Below are positions 50,295 to 58,916 of a DNA stretch of 64,000 nt, piece by piece. The notes under the pieces are model-generated. The model was given only the letters and a program-made list of their open reading frames with translations, searched no databases and was not told where the DNA came from. Within the stretch, counting starts at the first letter, position 1, and each line of letters starts with the position of its first letter. Origin of the DNA: Candidatus Anaerostipes excrementavium (GTDB lineage Bacteria > Bacillota > Clostridia > Lachnospirales > Lachnospiraceae); assembly GCA_019114985.1 (NCBI GenBank), contig DXEM01000015.1, forward strand, positions 1 through 64,000, read 5' to 3'. A program made the translations under genes and the position numbers.

Positions 50295-50332
50295 AAAGCT
50301 CGTCGGTTAATATGATTGACGAGCTTTATTTT
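50295..50332. terminator. Bidirectional terminator between PTS operon and VanZ-like gene
   Basis: AAAGCTCGTC (50295-50304) and GACGAGCTTT (50318-50327) with inner GGTTAA/TTGAC partial pairing, then ATTTTTTA. A T-rich flank exists on both strands. Confidence 0.8.
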
Positions 50333-51595
50333 TTAATGAAAGATCTGGATAGTAAGTTTCTCTGCGTAAAATATTTTGTTTTTATAGTTTCCTTCGGCTG
50401 TTACAAACGCATCTTTTTTCAAATCCTGAATACTTCCTTGACGGTCTTTATAACTATTTCCGTTTTCATATACATCCCGAACAGTAATTGGAATATCTTC
50501 TTCATAGTGCATTGGAATTTCCAGGCTGGTGCTGCTGGAGACGGTACTTCCGTCTTTTAACTCATAAGAGTCAATTTTATTGATCGTACATTGTCCGTCT
50601 CCGGTCTTTGTAAGATATCCGGTCAGCCTATGAGAATCCTCAGCGCCGAAGGTGATCGTTCCTTCCTGTGCCTGATCTTCCAAATCAGATAGGACAATCA
50701 CGTCTGCAGTGTGTGCATCGGAATTTTTTGAATACCAGATTGTAACACGGGAATGTTTTTTTACAGAGGCTAATTGAGAAGTACTGTATAGTTTGTAAGT
50801 GTTTATCACCTTATTTGGATTCAAACGATCGGAAGCAGATTCCAGGTAATAGATCGTTGTCTCTGCTGTAATAGGAAAATCTGTTTGCTCCGCGTATGTG
50901 TCGTCGAGAGAATTTTGAGCGGTGATTTTTGCATCGCTTCCGGAAGTAAAATATCCGTTAAAGTCAGGTTCCCGATCCGGTATTTTTTCTCCGCCAATAT
51001 TTTCTTCCTGATAATTTGCCAGTCCCAGCCGGTTGCCGAATTCAAAGTATCCAACCGCGAAGGCTCCAAGGAAAGCAAGGATGGAAAGAATCATACTGAT
51101 TTTATAAATTGGAAGGCGGCGCTGTCTGCTGATGGCAGAAATCAACCGATAACATAGAATTCCAAGGAAAGCTCCCGTAATGTTCAAAATGAGATCATCA
51201 ATATCGGCGCTTCCCAGATAAAAACAGTATTGGAGAGTCTCAAACAAGAGGCTTAAAATGCCGGCGCTGAAAAGAATTTTCCACGTACTAAGATTTTCCT
51301 TTCCGAGAAGGGAGAGGAGATATCCATATGGCAGAAAGATCAGAGCATTGCCTGCAATGTTGGAAACGGCCCACAAAAAGTTTTCGGCTGACATCATAGA
51401 GGCAAAGACCCGAAATGTTTGGAATGGTATAAGGTTCAAGGAACGGAAGCCCTGATAACCGTCGGAAAAATGTTCCGGCAGAGATGTCAGAGAGGTATCC
51501 CGAAGCAATATGATTTTGACCAAAATGATCAGATAAAATACGAACATAGCCGAAAATAAGAAACGAAAGTGATCTTGTGTAATTTTTGTCTTCAT
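50333..51595 (-). CDS. VanZ-like membrane protein with extracytoplasmic C-terminal domain
   Basis: 420 residues. Four or five membrane helices in residues 10-190 match the VanZ family: NLIPFQTFR, NIAGNALIFLPYGYLL, SLLFETLQYCFYLGSADIDDLILNITGAFLG (in parts). A further helix (about 165-185) leads to a 230-residue C-terminal region, probably outside the cell, of unknown fold. VanZ itself gives low-level teicoplanin resistance by an unknown mechanism. Most VanZ-like proteins have no known role. It lies 48 bases after the histidine kinase gene and may be in the same operon. Confidence 0.83.
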   Translation of the reverse strand: MKTKITQDHFRFLFSAMFVFYLIILVKIILLRDTSLTSLPEHFSDGYQGFRSLNLIPFQTFRVFASMMSAENFLWAVSNIAGNALIFLPYGYLLSLLGKENLSTWKILFSAGILSLLFETLQYCFYLGSADIDDLILNITGAFLGILCYRLISAISRQRRLPIYKISMILSILAFLGAFAVGYFEFGNRLGLANYQEENIGGEKIPDREPDFNGYFTSGSDAKITAQNSLDDTYAEQTDFPITAETTIYYLESASDRLNPNKVINTYKLYSTSQLASVKKHSRVTIWYSKNSDAHTADVIVLSDLEDQAQEGTITFGAEDSHRLTGYLTKTGDGQCTINKIDSYELKDGSTVSSSTSLEIPMHYEEDIPITVRDVYENGNSYKDRQGSIQDLKKDAFVTAEGNYKNKIFYAEKLTIQIFH

Positions 51596-51643
51596 AAAAA
51601 ACTCCTTTGCTTTTAAAATGGATCAGGCAAAAGAAGTTTATCC

Positions 51644-53107
51644 TTAACGGTGGATCACCAGACTTTGGACAAAAGTTTCCTCTTTCATATAAGAGTTCAG
51701 GATAATATTCGGATACCGCTGCAAAATACGATCTGCGATCAGCAGTCCGTTTCCTCTGCCAAGACCTTTATCGGAAAGGCCGGCAACGACTTCTTTTTGT
51801 GGACGGATCGAATTTTCAATCCGAATTTCCGAGGCATCTTCCCCCTCGGAAAAATAGAGAGAAATTTCTTTGTCTTTGGTATGCATTGCTTCTTCCATTG
51901 CATTGTCCAGAAAAATCCCCAGAATCCGAATGAAGTCAAGAAAATCAATCTCCTCAGGGAATCCCTGCCACGGCAGATCTTGTTGGCAGACAAAATGAAT
52001 CTGACATTTGCCATTGGCAGCTGAAGTCAATTTATAGTATAGGAAGGCCTTTAGCTGTTCGTCCTCAATCTGCTGCAAAGAGGCATACAGATCATTTTTC
52101 TTTAATTCCTCCTGAAAATAAGGATTGATCGTATTTTGAAAATATTCTTTTAATTTCGGGTCTTTGCTGTCTTCAATGAGATAGCTCAAAGTAAAAAGCA
52201 GATTTTTCATGTCATGCTTTAATCCTCGGACCTCAGTGAGGTTCTTTTCCAGATCATTGCTGTACAAAATCAGATTTTCCTCATGCCTTCTTTTGGTGTC
52301 GATGGAGAATCGATATTTAGAAAATTTAAGAAGGATGATCAGGATAAAAAGCTGGATAAAAATAATACCAGAAGAAAATAATGTTGTAAGAGCAGCGATC
52401 TTTTCATATAAGAGCGTATATAAATATTCAGACGCTGCCGGATCAACAGAAGCCGGAATTTGCAGAAGCAAATGCTCGAACAGAAATCCAATGATAAAAA
52501 TGACCAGAGAGCTGATCAAAAAATTTCTGGCAATCTGTGGGTAGGAAGTCTCTAATTGTGAAATCTTATAAAGACGATCCTGAAAAAAATGTCTGACCAG
52601 CTCGATCAGCAGAAAATCCAGCAAAAGTATTCCTGCAGACAGCAGAAAGAAAATGCCGATTTTCGCCAGAGAAGCATTGGGCAGGTGATTGGCTGTCTGA
52701 TAATACAGAAGCTGAAATCCTTGATAAATATAATTTAGGAACATTTGGTTTAATAAAAATAAAATAAATGCGAGCCAGGTGAACAAAACTTTTCCTTGCT
52801 GCAATTGCCGTCGGAATGCACTGATTACAAAAAATACAAAAAAGGTAAAGAAAATCGAAGCATTTACAATTCCGAAGGATTGTGTAATAACGGTAAAGGT
52901 TCCTGCAAATAATAAAAAATAATCAGGCAGTTTCAAATCTAAAAGATTTAAAATCCGAATGGAGAAAATACCGGTAAATGAGATGACAAAATTTTCCATA
53001 AAAGTAGTTCCGGTCATTTTCAAAAAAGGGAAATACAGGCTGAGTCCGACGCAGAAAATAGACAGTGCAAGATAGATCCCGAAATATTTCCTATTTTTTG
53101 TTTCCAT
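51644..53107 (-). CDS. AgrC/ComD-like GHKL sensor histidine kinase
   Basis: 487 residues. The N-terminal half has about six to eight membrane helices up to residue 255, as in peptide-sensing kinases. The phosphoacceptor histidine is in RGLKHDMKNLL. The GHKL ATPase has FLDNAMEEA (N box) and LGRGNGLLIADRIL (G box). This 10HPK-type partners LytTR regulators, here the gene just upstream, which it overlaps by 17 bases. No AgrD-type peptide or AgrB processing protein is seen nearby. Confidence 0.9.
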   Translation of the reverse strand: METKNRKYFGIYLALSIFCVGLSLYFPFLKMTGTTFMENFVISFTGIFSIRILNLLDLKLPDYFLLFAGTFTVITQSFGIVNASIFFTFFVFFVISAFRRQLQQGKVLFTWLAFILFLLNQMFLNYIYQGFQLLYYQTANHLPNASLAKIGIFFLLSAGILLLDFLLIELVRHFFQDRLYKISQLETSYPQIARNFLISSLVIFIIGFLFEHLLLQIPASVDPAASEYLYTLLYEKIAALTTLFSSGIIFIQLFILIILLKFSKYRFSIDTKRRHEENLILYSNDLEKNLTEVRGLKHDMKNLLFTLSYLIEDSKDPKLKEYFQNTINPYFQEELKKNDLYASLQQIEDEQLKAFLYYKLTSAANGKCQIHFVCQQDLPWQGFPEEIDFLDFIRILGIFLDNAMEEAMHTKDKEISLYFSEGEDASEIRIENSIRPQKEVVAGLSDKGLGRGNGLLIADRILQRYPNIILNSYMKEETFVQSLVIHR

Positions 53108-53849
53108 AAATCATTCCTTTCAGTTCATTTCTTAAACGGAAAGAACAGGGTGCGAAAGCTCCGTTGATTAATCGAATCATGCCATCTTCCATGCCAATCA
53201 TATGGCATTTTTGTACGATGACGGAACGATGGCTTCGAATAAATCCGTCGCCTAGCCGTTTCATGGCGTGCTCCATAGATTCCCGCACTGTGATAGAGGA
53301 TCCGTTGATCGTATGATAACAGATGCAGTGTGATTTTGTTTTTACAGCCTCCACATATAAAATATCCTGGATCGGTACATGAATTTCTTCATCGAATCCC
53401 GGGCGGATCGTAATTGTCCGGGTGTCCTTTTTTTTCTGGTGTACCGTGATCTGTTTGTTTGCAAGATAGAGATATTGATAACAGCTGCGGTTCATTTTAC
53501 GGAGATCTGTTGTTTTTTCAATGAAGCCAAAGGGCTCCGTTCCCGATTTTAAAACATCGAGAGCCAGTTCATAATGATTGGTTACAAATACGATCTTTGC
53601 TTCTGGGGTGATGGAACGGATCTGTTTTGCCAGATCGATGCCGTTGAATTCATTATTTCCAAAATCAAGATCCAGGAAAAAAAGATGCTCTTGCGGATGG
53701 CTTCGAAGATAAGAAATCATATCTTTTCCGCTGGTTGAGACGCAGACGATTTTGCCATCGAGCCCTTGATGCAGCAAAATATCTTCAATTTGTTCCTGAA
53801 TGATCTTTAGGATGAACGGATCGTCATCACATAAAATAATCTTTACCAT
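53091..53849 (-). CDS. LytTR-family response regulator (AgrA-like)
   Basis: 252 residues from ATG 53849 (MVKIILCDDDPFILK), with AAAGGAATG upstream. An in-frame earlier ATG at 53885 is less likely. The receiver domain has acidic D8/D9/D10 and the phosphorylation aspartate in LFFLDLDFG. The LytTR domain starts near residue 140 (VPIQDILYVEAVKTKSHCICY, in parts; FIRSHRSVIVQK). It forms a two-component pair with the kinase encoded next. Targets are unknown. Confidence 0.92.
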   Translation of the reverse strand: MVKIILCDDDPFILKIIQEQIEDILLHQGLDGKIVCVSTSGKDMISYLRSHPQEHLFFLDLDFGNNEFNGIDLAKQIRSITPEAKIVFVTNHYELALDVLKSGTEPFGFIEKTTDLRKMNRSCYQYLYLANKQITVHQKKKDTRTITIRPGFDEEIHVPIQDILYVEAVKTKSHCICYHTINGSSITVRESMEHAMKRLGDGFIRSHRSVIVQKCHMIGMEDGMIRLINGAFAPCSFRLRNELKGMIYGNKK

Positions 53850-54175
53850 AACATTCCTTTCTTTTGCCCGATCCCATGTTTTCATGTTTCCAACCTATCA
53901 TAATAAAAAACATGAGAAAAAACATAAATATGCCCGGAAGAAACGACCGGAGCCATGAAAAAAAATGAAACATAACGTTCAGGCCAAAATCGTTTTATTG
54001 GGGCACTTCTATTATAAAAAACAACGAATTTGCATGCAAGGATTGGAATTTTACACATTTTTTTGTAAAAGGTGTATAAAATTCTGCTAAGAATTTCATA
54101 AAAAGCTAGCAAATACGAAAAGATAGAGATACAATAGGTGATATAGAATTTGACGGTCAGAAAGGAGGCTTTTTT
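53850..54175. other. Intergenic region between two-component system and V-ATPase operon
   Basis: No gene seen. It contains an imperfect inverted repeat: GAATTTT-ACAC-ATTTT (54046-54061) against AAAA-GGTGT-ATAAAATTC (54067-54084), with a 2-base bulge. A weak promoter candidate for the ATPase operon is TAGCAA (54107-54112), 17 bases, TACAAT (54130-54135). I did not find a clear pair of LytTR sites. ATTATA-type sequences near 54010-54016 may serve the divergent regulator. Confidence 0.45.
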
Positions 54176-54487
54176 ATGAATGGAATTGCAGAAAAATTGG
54201 CAGAAATCGAAAATACCGCAAGGGCCATTGTAGAAAATGTTGAGAATCAAAAGCATCTGCAGGAAAAGGAGATGCAGGAGAAGAGAGACCAATTTGATCA
54301 GGAGCTGGAAAGGAAGACGAAGGAACGAATCGAGTCCATACGATCGGAATTACAGCAGAATATGGATAAATTGCTAGAGCGTCAGGGAAATGAAAATGAC
54401 AGCGAAATCCGATTCTTAAAACAGGATTTTGAAGAAAACCATACCGCATACGCTGAAGAAATTTTTCAGAAAATCATCGAGATTTAG
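54176..54487 (+). CDS. V-type ATPase G/H-like peripheral stalk subunit
   Basis: 103 residues, almost wholly charged coiled coil (EIENTARAIVENVENQKH, QEKEMQEKRDQFDQELERKT and so on). Position as first gene of the V-ATPase operon and the composition match the small stalk subunit G/H, which pairs with subunit E. Sequence conservation of this subunit is poor, so the call rests on context. Ribosome site AAAGGAGG. Confidence 0.75.
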   Translation: MNGIAEKLAEIENTARAIVENVENQKHLQEKEMQEKRDQFDQELERKTKERIESIRSELQQNMDKLLERQGNENDSEIRFLKQDFEENHTAYAEEIFQKIIEI

Positions 54488-54510
54488 GAAAGCTGGTTAG
54501 GAGGCATAGA

Positions 54511-55578
54511 ATGATCAGAGATGTAATGGAGTACAGCGGGATCGCAGCAAAGATCCGGGCGATGCGGGCGAAACTGCTGAAAGAGGAAGATTACCGTAAG
54601 ATTGCTTCCATGCATACGGTAATGGAAGTGATCTATTATCTGAAAGAGACGAAGTCTTATGGAAGAATGATCAGCCAGATGGATGAGTCGCTCTATCACC
54701 GGGGGAATATAGAAAAGATCCTGATACAATCGCTGTACGATGATTATACAAGACTGTATCGTTTTGGAAGTATCCACCAGAAGAAGTTTCTGAAGATCTT
54801 TATGAAACGATATGAGGTAGACTTGATCCGCTATTGTCTGCGGATTGTATTTAATCATTATAATGCGCCGTTTGATCTGAATTATAAGAAAGCATTTTTT
54901 AACAAATATTCGGATATTCGTATCGATCAGCTGATTAGATCGGAGAATATTGATGATCTGGTTGATCATTTAAAGGATACTGAATATTATGCTCCGTTGG
55001 CGAAGATCCGGGAATCCGGAGCGTCGACGTTGTTTGATTATGATTTGGCGCTGGATCTTTATTATTTTTCTATGTTGTGGAAGATCCGAAAGAAGAAGTG
55101 GAAAAAAGTTGACAACGAAGTTTTGACAAAAGAGCTGGGAACTCAAATTGATCTTTTGAACCTTCAATGGATTTATCGGTCGAAGAAGTATTATCATATG
55201 CTTCCGCCGGATATTTATACGCTCCTGATACCGATCCAATATCGGATCCGGAGAGAAGAGTTTAAAAACCTGGTGGAAGCACCTTCGCTGGAAGAGTTTT
55301 TTAAGGTGCTGAATCAGTCTTTTTACGGGCAGAAATATCAATTTGATGAACAGCATAATGTGGAAAAAGTCGTAAGACGGTACTTAAAACATATTCTTAC
55401 GACGGCCTATCAGAATCATCCCTACTCGCTTGCGAGTGTTTACTCCTATCTTTATATGAAGGAGGGGGAGATTTACCGAATCACGACTGCACTGGAGTGT
55501 ATCCGGTATGGTCTTTCAGAAAAGGAAATCTTGGGATATATTCTGCAGGATTCCAAATATCAAGGAGGTAGTGCCTAA
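54511..55578 (+). CDS. V-type ATPase subunit C (AC39 family)
   Basis: 355 residues, all-helical AC39/subunit C (d in eukaryotes), which joins the central stalk to the membrane ring. Signs: IRAMRAKLLKEEDYRKIASMHTV (in parts), YEVDLIRYCLRIVFNHYN and a repeat of that three-helix unit further on. Its stop overlaps the start of subunit I (ATGA-type overlap). Confidence 0.9.
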   Translation: MIRDVMEYSGIAAKIRAMRAKLLKEEDYRKIASMHTVMEVIYYLKETKSYGRMISQMDESLYHRGNIEKILIQSLYDDYTRLYRFGSIHQKKFLKIFMKRYEVDLIRYCLRIVFNHYNAPFDLNYKKAFFNKYSDIRIDQLIRSENIDDLVDHLKDTEYYAPLAKIRESGASTLFDYDLALDLYYFSMLWKIRKKKWKKVDNEVLTKELGTQIDLLNLQWIYRSKKYYHMLPPDIYTLLIPIQYRIRREEFKNLVEAPSLEEFFKVLNQSFYGQKYQFDEQHNVEKVVRRYLKHILTTAYQNHPYSLASVYSYLYMKEGEIYRITTALECIRYGLSEKEILGYILQDSKYQGGSA

Positions 55579-57527
55579 TGATAGTGAAAATGAAATTCCT
55601 GAGCATTTCCGGTCCCCGAACGGATATTGACCGGGTGACCAGCCAATACTTATCGAAATATGAGATGCAGCTGGAAAATGCGATTACGGAATTAAAGACA
55701 ACCGATAACCTATTGCCGTTTATGGATTTGAATCCATATAAGGATCCATTGGCGAAAGCAAAACAGTATGCTAATATGCTTCCGGATCAGACGATTAAGA
55801 TGGACACCTCCCTTTCTGCGGATGAAATGATTGATCTGATACGGGATTTGAACCATGATTATTTAGAATTGAAAGAAAAGGAAGAGAAAGTTAAGAAAGC
55901 AAAAGAGGAGATCCTGGAGAAACTCCATCAGATGGAACCATTTCAGCCGTTGGAACTGAATATCAAAGAGGTCACGCAATATCATTATATGGTCGTAAGA
56001 TTCGGAAGGGTAAGTCTGGATTATTTTCATAAATTAGAAAAATATTTGTTTGACGATTTAAATGCGATCTTTCTGGAGGGAATTCGAGATGAAAATTATG
56101 TCTATGGGTGTTATTTCGCCGCCCACAAAGAAGCAGGAAAGATCGATTCTGTTTTTAAATCGCTTCATTTTGAGCGAGTGAAGCTTCCGGAAGATTATGA
56201 TGGAATGCCGGCAGAGATCTGCAGAGAAATGAAAGGCCAGATCGAACTTTTGGATCAGGAAGCGGAGGATCTGAAGAAGAAAATGGGAGAATATCTTTCA
56301 GATCATGCGTCAAAGATTCTGGGAGCCCAATATAAGCTGGAAGAATTATCTAATAATTTTGATGTTAGAAAAATGGCGGCCCGCATGGAAAATGACCAGG
56401 AAGATTATTATATCCTTTGCGGATGGATGAGCGAGAAAGATGTAGCCTCATTTATAGAAGAAACCAAAGATGACGACAGGATTACAATTGTAGAAGAGGA
56501 AGGAAGAGAGAAATTTTTCGGGGATCCTCCGACGAAGCTTAAGAATCCGAGATTTTTTCAGCCGTTTGAAATGTTTATTCGGATGTATGGACTGCCGGCC
56601 CATGATGAGATGGATCCAACTGTTTTTGTGGCACTTACGTATACATTTATATTCGGCGCTATGTTCGGAGATGTGGGACAGGGATTATGCTTGTTTGCTT
56701 TAGGCGGATTGATTTATTGGAAGAAAAAGATGGCCTTAGCGGGAATTATATCTATTGCGGGAATCTTTTCTACATTTTTCGGTTTTATGTTCGGAAGTTT
56801 CTTTGGATTTGAAGGAACGATTATAAAACCTATCTGGCTGTCGCCTATGCACGCTATGATGAAACTTCCGTTTTTAGGACAGTTAAATACCGTATTTATC
56901 ATTGCGGTCGCGTTTGGTATGGGATTGATCCTGCTGGCTATGGTGTTCCAGATTATCAATGCATGGAGACGAAAAGACAGGGAGAATATGTTATTTAGCC
57001 CAAATGGGGTTGCCGGCCTGATATTTTATGGTTTTCTTGTAGCGACAATTGTCCTCTATATGACAGGACATAAGACGCCGGGAAATATCTTGATGGCCAT
57101 TTTCTTAGGAGTGCCAATCATATTATTTTTGTTAAAGGAACCGCTGGGACAACTGATCAGCGGTAAGAAAGCAAAAGTGGAAGAAGGCGTCGGAATGTTC
57201 CTGATTCAGGGATTTTTTGAATTGTTCGAGACGATGCTGAGCTTCTTTTCCAATACGATTTCTTTTGTGCGTGTAGGCGCATTTGCAGTTAGTCATGCCG
57301 CAATGATGGAAGTCGTGTTGATGCTTGGAGGAATTACAGATGGAGTGGGAACTCCAAACTGGGCGGTCATTGTGATCGGAAATATCATTGTATGTGCCCT
57401 AGAGGGCCTTGTGGTTGGAATACAGGTGCTCAGATTGGAATATTATGAGATGTTCAGCCGATTCTACCGAGGATCCGGAAGGGAATTCCACCCATATAAT
57501 AATCACGCCAATAAAAATGTAAATTAG
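55578..57527 (+). CDS. V-type ATPase subunit I
   Basis: 649 residues, the a/I subunit. The cytoplasmic N-terminal half has two long coiled-coil stretches (about 95-125 and 215-250). The C-terminal half has about seven membrane helices, from FVALTYTFIFGAMFGDVGQG onward. The proton/sodium half-channel region contains ISFVRVGAFAVSHAAMM with the conserved arginine. It pairs with the K ring, encoded next. Confidence 0.94.
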   Translation: MIVKMKFLSISGPRTDIDRVTSQYLSKYEMQLENAITELKTTDNLLPFMDLNPYKDPLAKAKQYANMLPDQTIKMDTSLSADEMIDLIRDLNHDYLELKEKEEKVKKAKEEILEKLHQMEPFQPLELNIKEVTQYHYMVVRFGRVSLDYFHKLEKYLFDDLNAIFLEGIRDENYVYGCYFAAHKEAGKIDSVFKSLHFERVKLPEDYDGMPAEICREMKGQIELLDQEAEDLKKKMGEYLSDHASKILGAQYKLEELSNNFDVRKMAARMENDQEDYYILCGWMSEKDVASFIEETKDDDRITIVEEEGREKFFGDPPTKLKNPRFFQPFEMFIRMYGLPAHDEMDPTVFVALTYTFIFGAMFGDVGQGLCLFALGGLIYWKKKMALAGIISIAGIFSTFFGFMFGSFFGFEGTIIKPIWLSPMHAMMKLPFLGQLNTVFIIAVAFGMGLILLAMVFQIINAWRRKDRENMLFSPNGVAGLIFYGFLVATIVLYMTGHKTPGNILMAIFLGVPIILFLLKEPLGQLISGKKAKVEEGVGMFLIQGFFELFETMLSFFSNTISFVRVGAFAVSHAAMMEVVLMLGGITDGVGTPNWAVIVIGNIIVCALEGLVVGIQVLRLEYYEMFSRFYRGSGREFHPYNNHANKNVN

Positions 57528-57539
57528 GAGGACATGAAT

Positions 57540-57974
57540 ATGACATCAGCAATTAAATTAGCCATCATCGCAGCGTTTATTTTAAGTGTTTTGCTACCGT
57601 TTGGATATTTTCTGAGGGGTGAAAGGAACAAAAAAAGATATAAAAGAAGCATTGCAGCCAATATTGTGATGTTTTTCGGAGTGATCGTAATCGCAGGCGT
57701 CATGTTGTTTGTGAGTGATCCGGTACAGGCAGCCCAGTCTGCAGGTGATGCCGGGATGTCTACGGGATTTGGATATCTTGCAGCGGCTCTTGCGACCGGT
57801 CTGTCTTGTGTAGGAGGCGGAATTGCCGTTGCCAGTGCAGCAAGCGCTGCTTTGGGAGCAATCAGTGAAGATCCGAGCGCTCTGGGAAAATCTTTGATTT
57901 TCGTTGGTCTGGCAGAAGGTGTCTGCCTTTATGGCCTGATTATCTCATTTATGATTATCGGTCGTTTGGGTTAG
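57540..57974 (+). CDS. V-type ATPase subunit K (membrane ring)
   Basis: 144 residues from ATG 57540. AGGAGGA 7 bases upstream favours it over ATG 57534, which is only 1 base from the site. Four helices are seen: about 4-24, 38-58, 76-106 and 117-140. The ion-binding carboxylate is E126 in VGLAEGVCLYG. Tyr131 lies five residues later, as in sodium-binding rings. But the glutamine of the sodium site in the preceding helix reads glycine (SCVGGGIAV). The first hairpin lacks a carboxylate, as expected for duplicated c subunits. Confidence 0.9.
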   Translation: MTSAIKLAIIAAFILSVLLPFGYFLRGERNKKRYKRSIAANIVMFFGVIVIAGVMLFVSDPVQAAQSAGDAGMSTGFGYLAAALATGLSCVGGGIAVASAASAALGAISEDPSALGKSLIFVGLAEGVCLYGLIISFMIIGRLG

Positions 57975-57991
57975 TCTAAGGAAGTGATGAT

Positions 57992-58300
57992 ATGAAAATG
58001 TATTTGATCAGCGATAATGTGGATACGTTGACAGGAATGCGGCTGGCAGGCGTAGACGGCGTCGTCGTACATGAAAGAGAAGAACTTTATGACGAACTCC
58101 AGAAAGCCATGAACGATGAATCCATCGGCATCGTCCTCTTGACGGAGAAGTTCGGAAAAGAATTTCCGGATCTGATTGATGAGATCAAGTTGGAACGTCA
58201 GATGCCGCTGCTGATTGAGATTCCTGACAGACATGGAACAGGCCGAAAAAAAGATTTTATTACTTCCTATGTCAATGAGGCAATTGGACTGAAATTATAA
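57992..58300 (+). CDS. V-type ATPase subunit F
   Basis: 102 residues, the F subunit of the central stalk: MKMYLISDNVDTLTGMRLAG, VVLLTEKFGKEFPDLIDE-type and a C-terminal part ending YVNEAIGLKL. It has the usual Rossmann-like alpha/beta fold of the family. GGAAGTG precedes the start. Confidence 0.9.
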   Translation: MKMYLISDNVDTLTGMRLAGVDGVVVHEREELYDELQKAMNDESIGIVLLTEKFGKEFPDLIDEIKLERQMPLLIEIPDRHGTGRKKDFITSYVNEAIGLKL

Positions 58301-58328
58301 TGGAAGCGATAGAAGGAAGGTGACAGGA

Positions 58329-58916
58329 TTGACGATAGAGGAAAAGATCGCTCATATCCAAGGCGCGGCGATGGAAGAAGCCAGGAGCCAGGGAAATGAA
58401 ATCATAAAACAACATAAAAGAGCATTGGAATCCATGTATCAGACACATTGTCAGGAAGCAAGGATTCAGGCAGATACGAGGATCAAGGCTGAGACTGCTT
58501 CCGCAAGACAGCAGCTGAATACGGCGGTTTCCAAAGGACAGCTCAGAATACGAAGAGAACTTGGAAGTGTGCAGCAGACTTTAAAAAACGAGCTGTTTAA
58601 GGAAGTCATGCAGATGATTGAAGATTATAAAAAAACCGAAGATTATCTGAAACTATTGGTTTCCTATATTTCAGATGCTGCCAGGTTCGCAGATGGACAG
58701 CCGCTTATGATCTATATCAGCGCATCCGATGAAGAGAAGAAAGATTATTTGGAACAATATACAGGAATGACAGTCACAATTAGTGAAGAAGACTTTATCG
58801 GCGGCGTACGCTCCGTCATTCCGGGGAGAAATATTCTAATCGATCATTCCTTCCGGGGAGCGCTGGAAAAAGAATATCAGGAATATACCTTCAAGGGAGG
58901 TGCAGCAGGTGCGTAA
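58329..58916 (+). CDS. V-type ATPase subunit E
   Basis: 195 residues from TTG 58329 (MTIEEKIAHIQGAAMEE). AAGGAAGG stands 8 bases upstream. A GTG at 58320, three codons earlier, is also possible. A long N-terminal helix is followed by the C-terminal domain that binds the top of the A3B3 head (GGVRSVIPGRNILIDHSFRGALEKEY, in parts). It forms the peripheral stalk with the G/H-like protein. It overlaps the start of subunit A. Confidence 0.88.
   Translation: MTIEEKIAHIQGAAMEEARSQGNEIIKQHKRALESMYQTHCQEARIQADTRIKAETASARQQLNTAVSKGQLRIRRELGSVQQTLKNELFKEVMQMIEDYKKTEDYLKLLVSYISDAARFADGQPLMIYISASDEEKKDYLEQYTGMTVTISEEDFIGGVRSVIPGRNILIDHSFRGALEKEYQEYTFKGGAAGA

Noticed and set aside
43426-50332. The PTS block as a genomic island with attachment sites
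   Set aside because: It looks somewhat more AT-rich by eye, but I see no integrase, tRNA or direct repeats at its borders. Ordinary operon gain cannot be told from vertical descent here.
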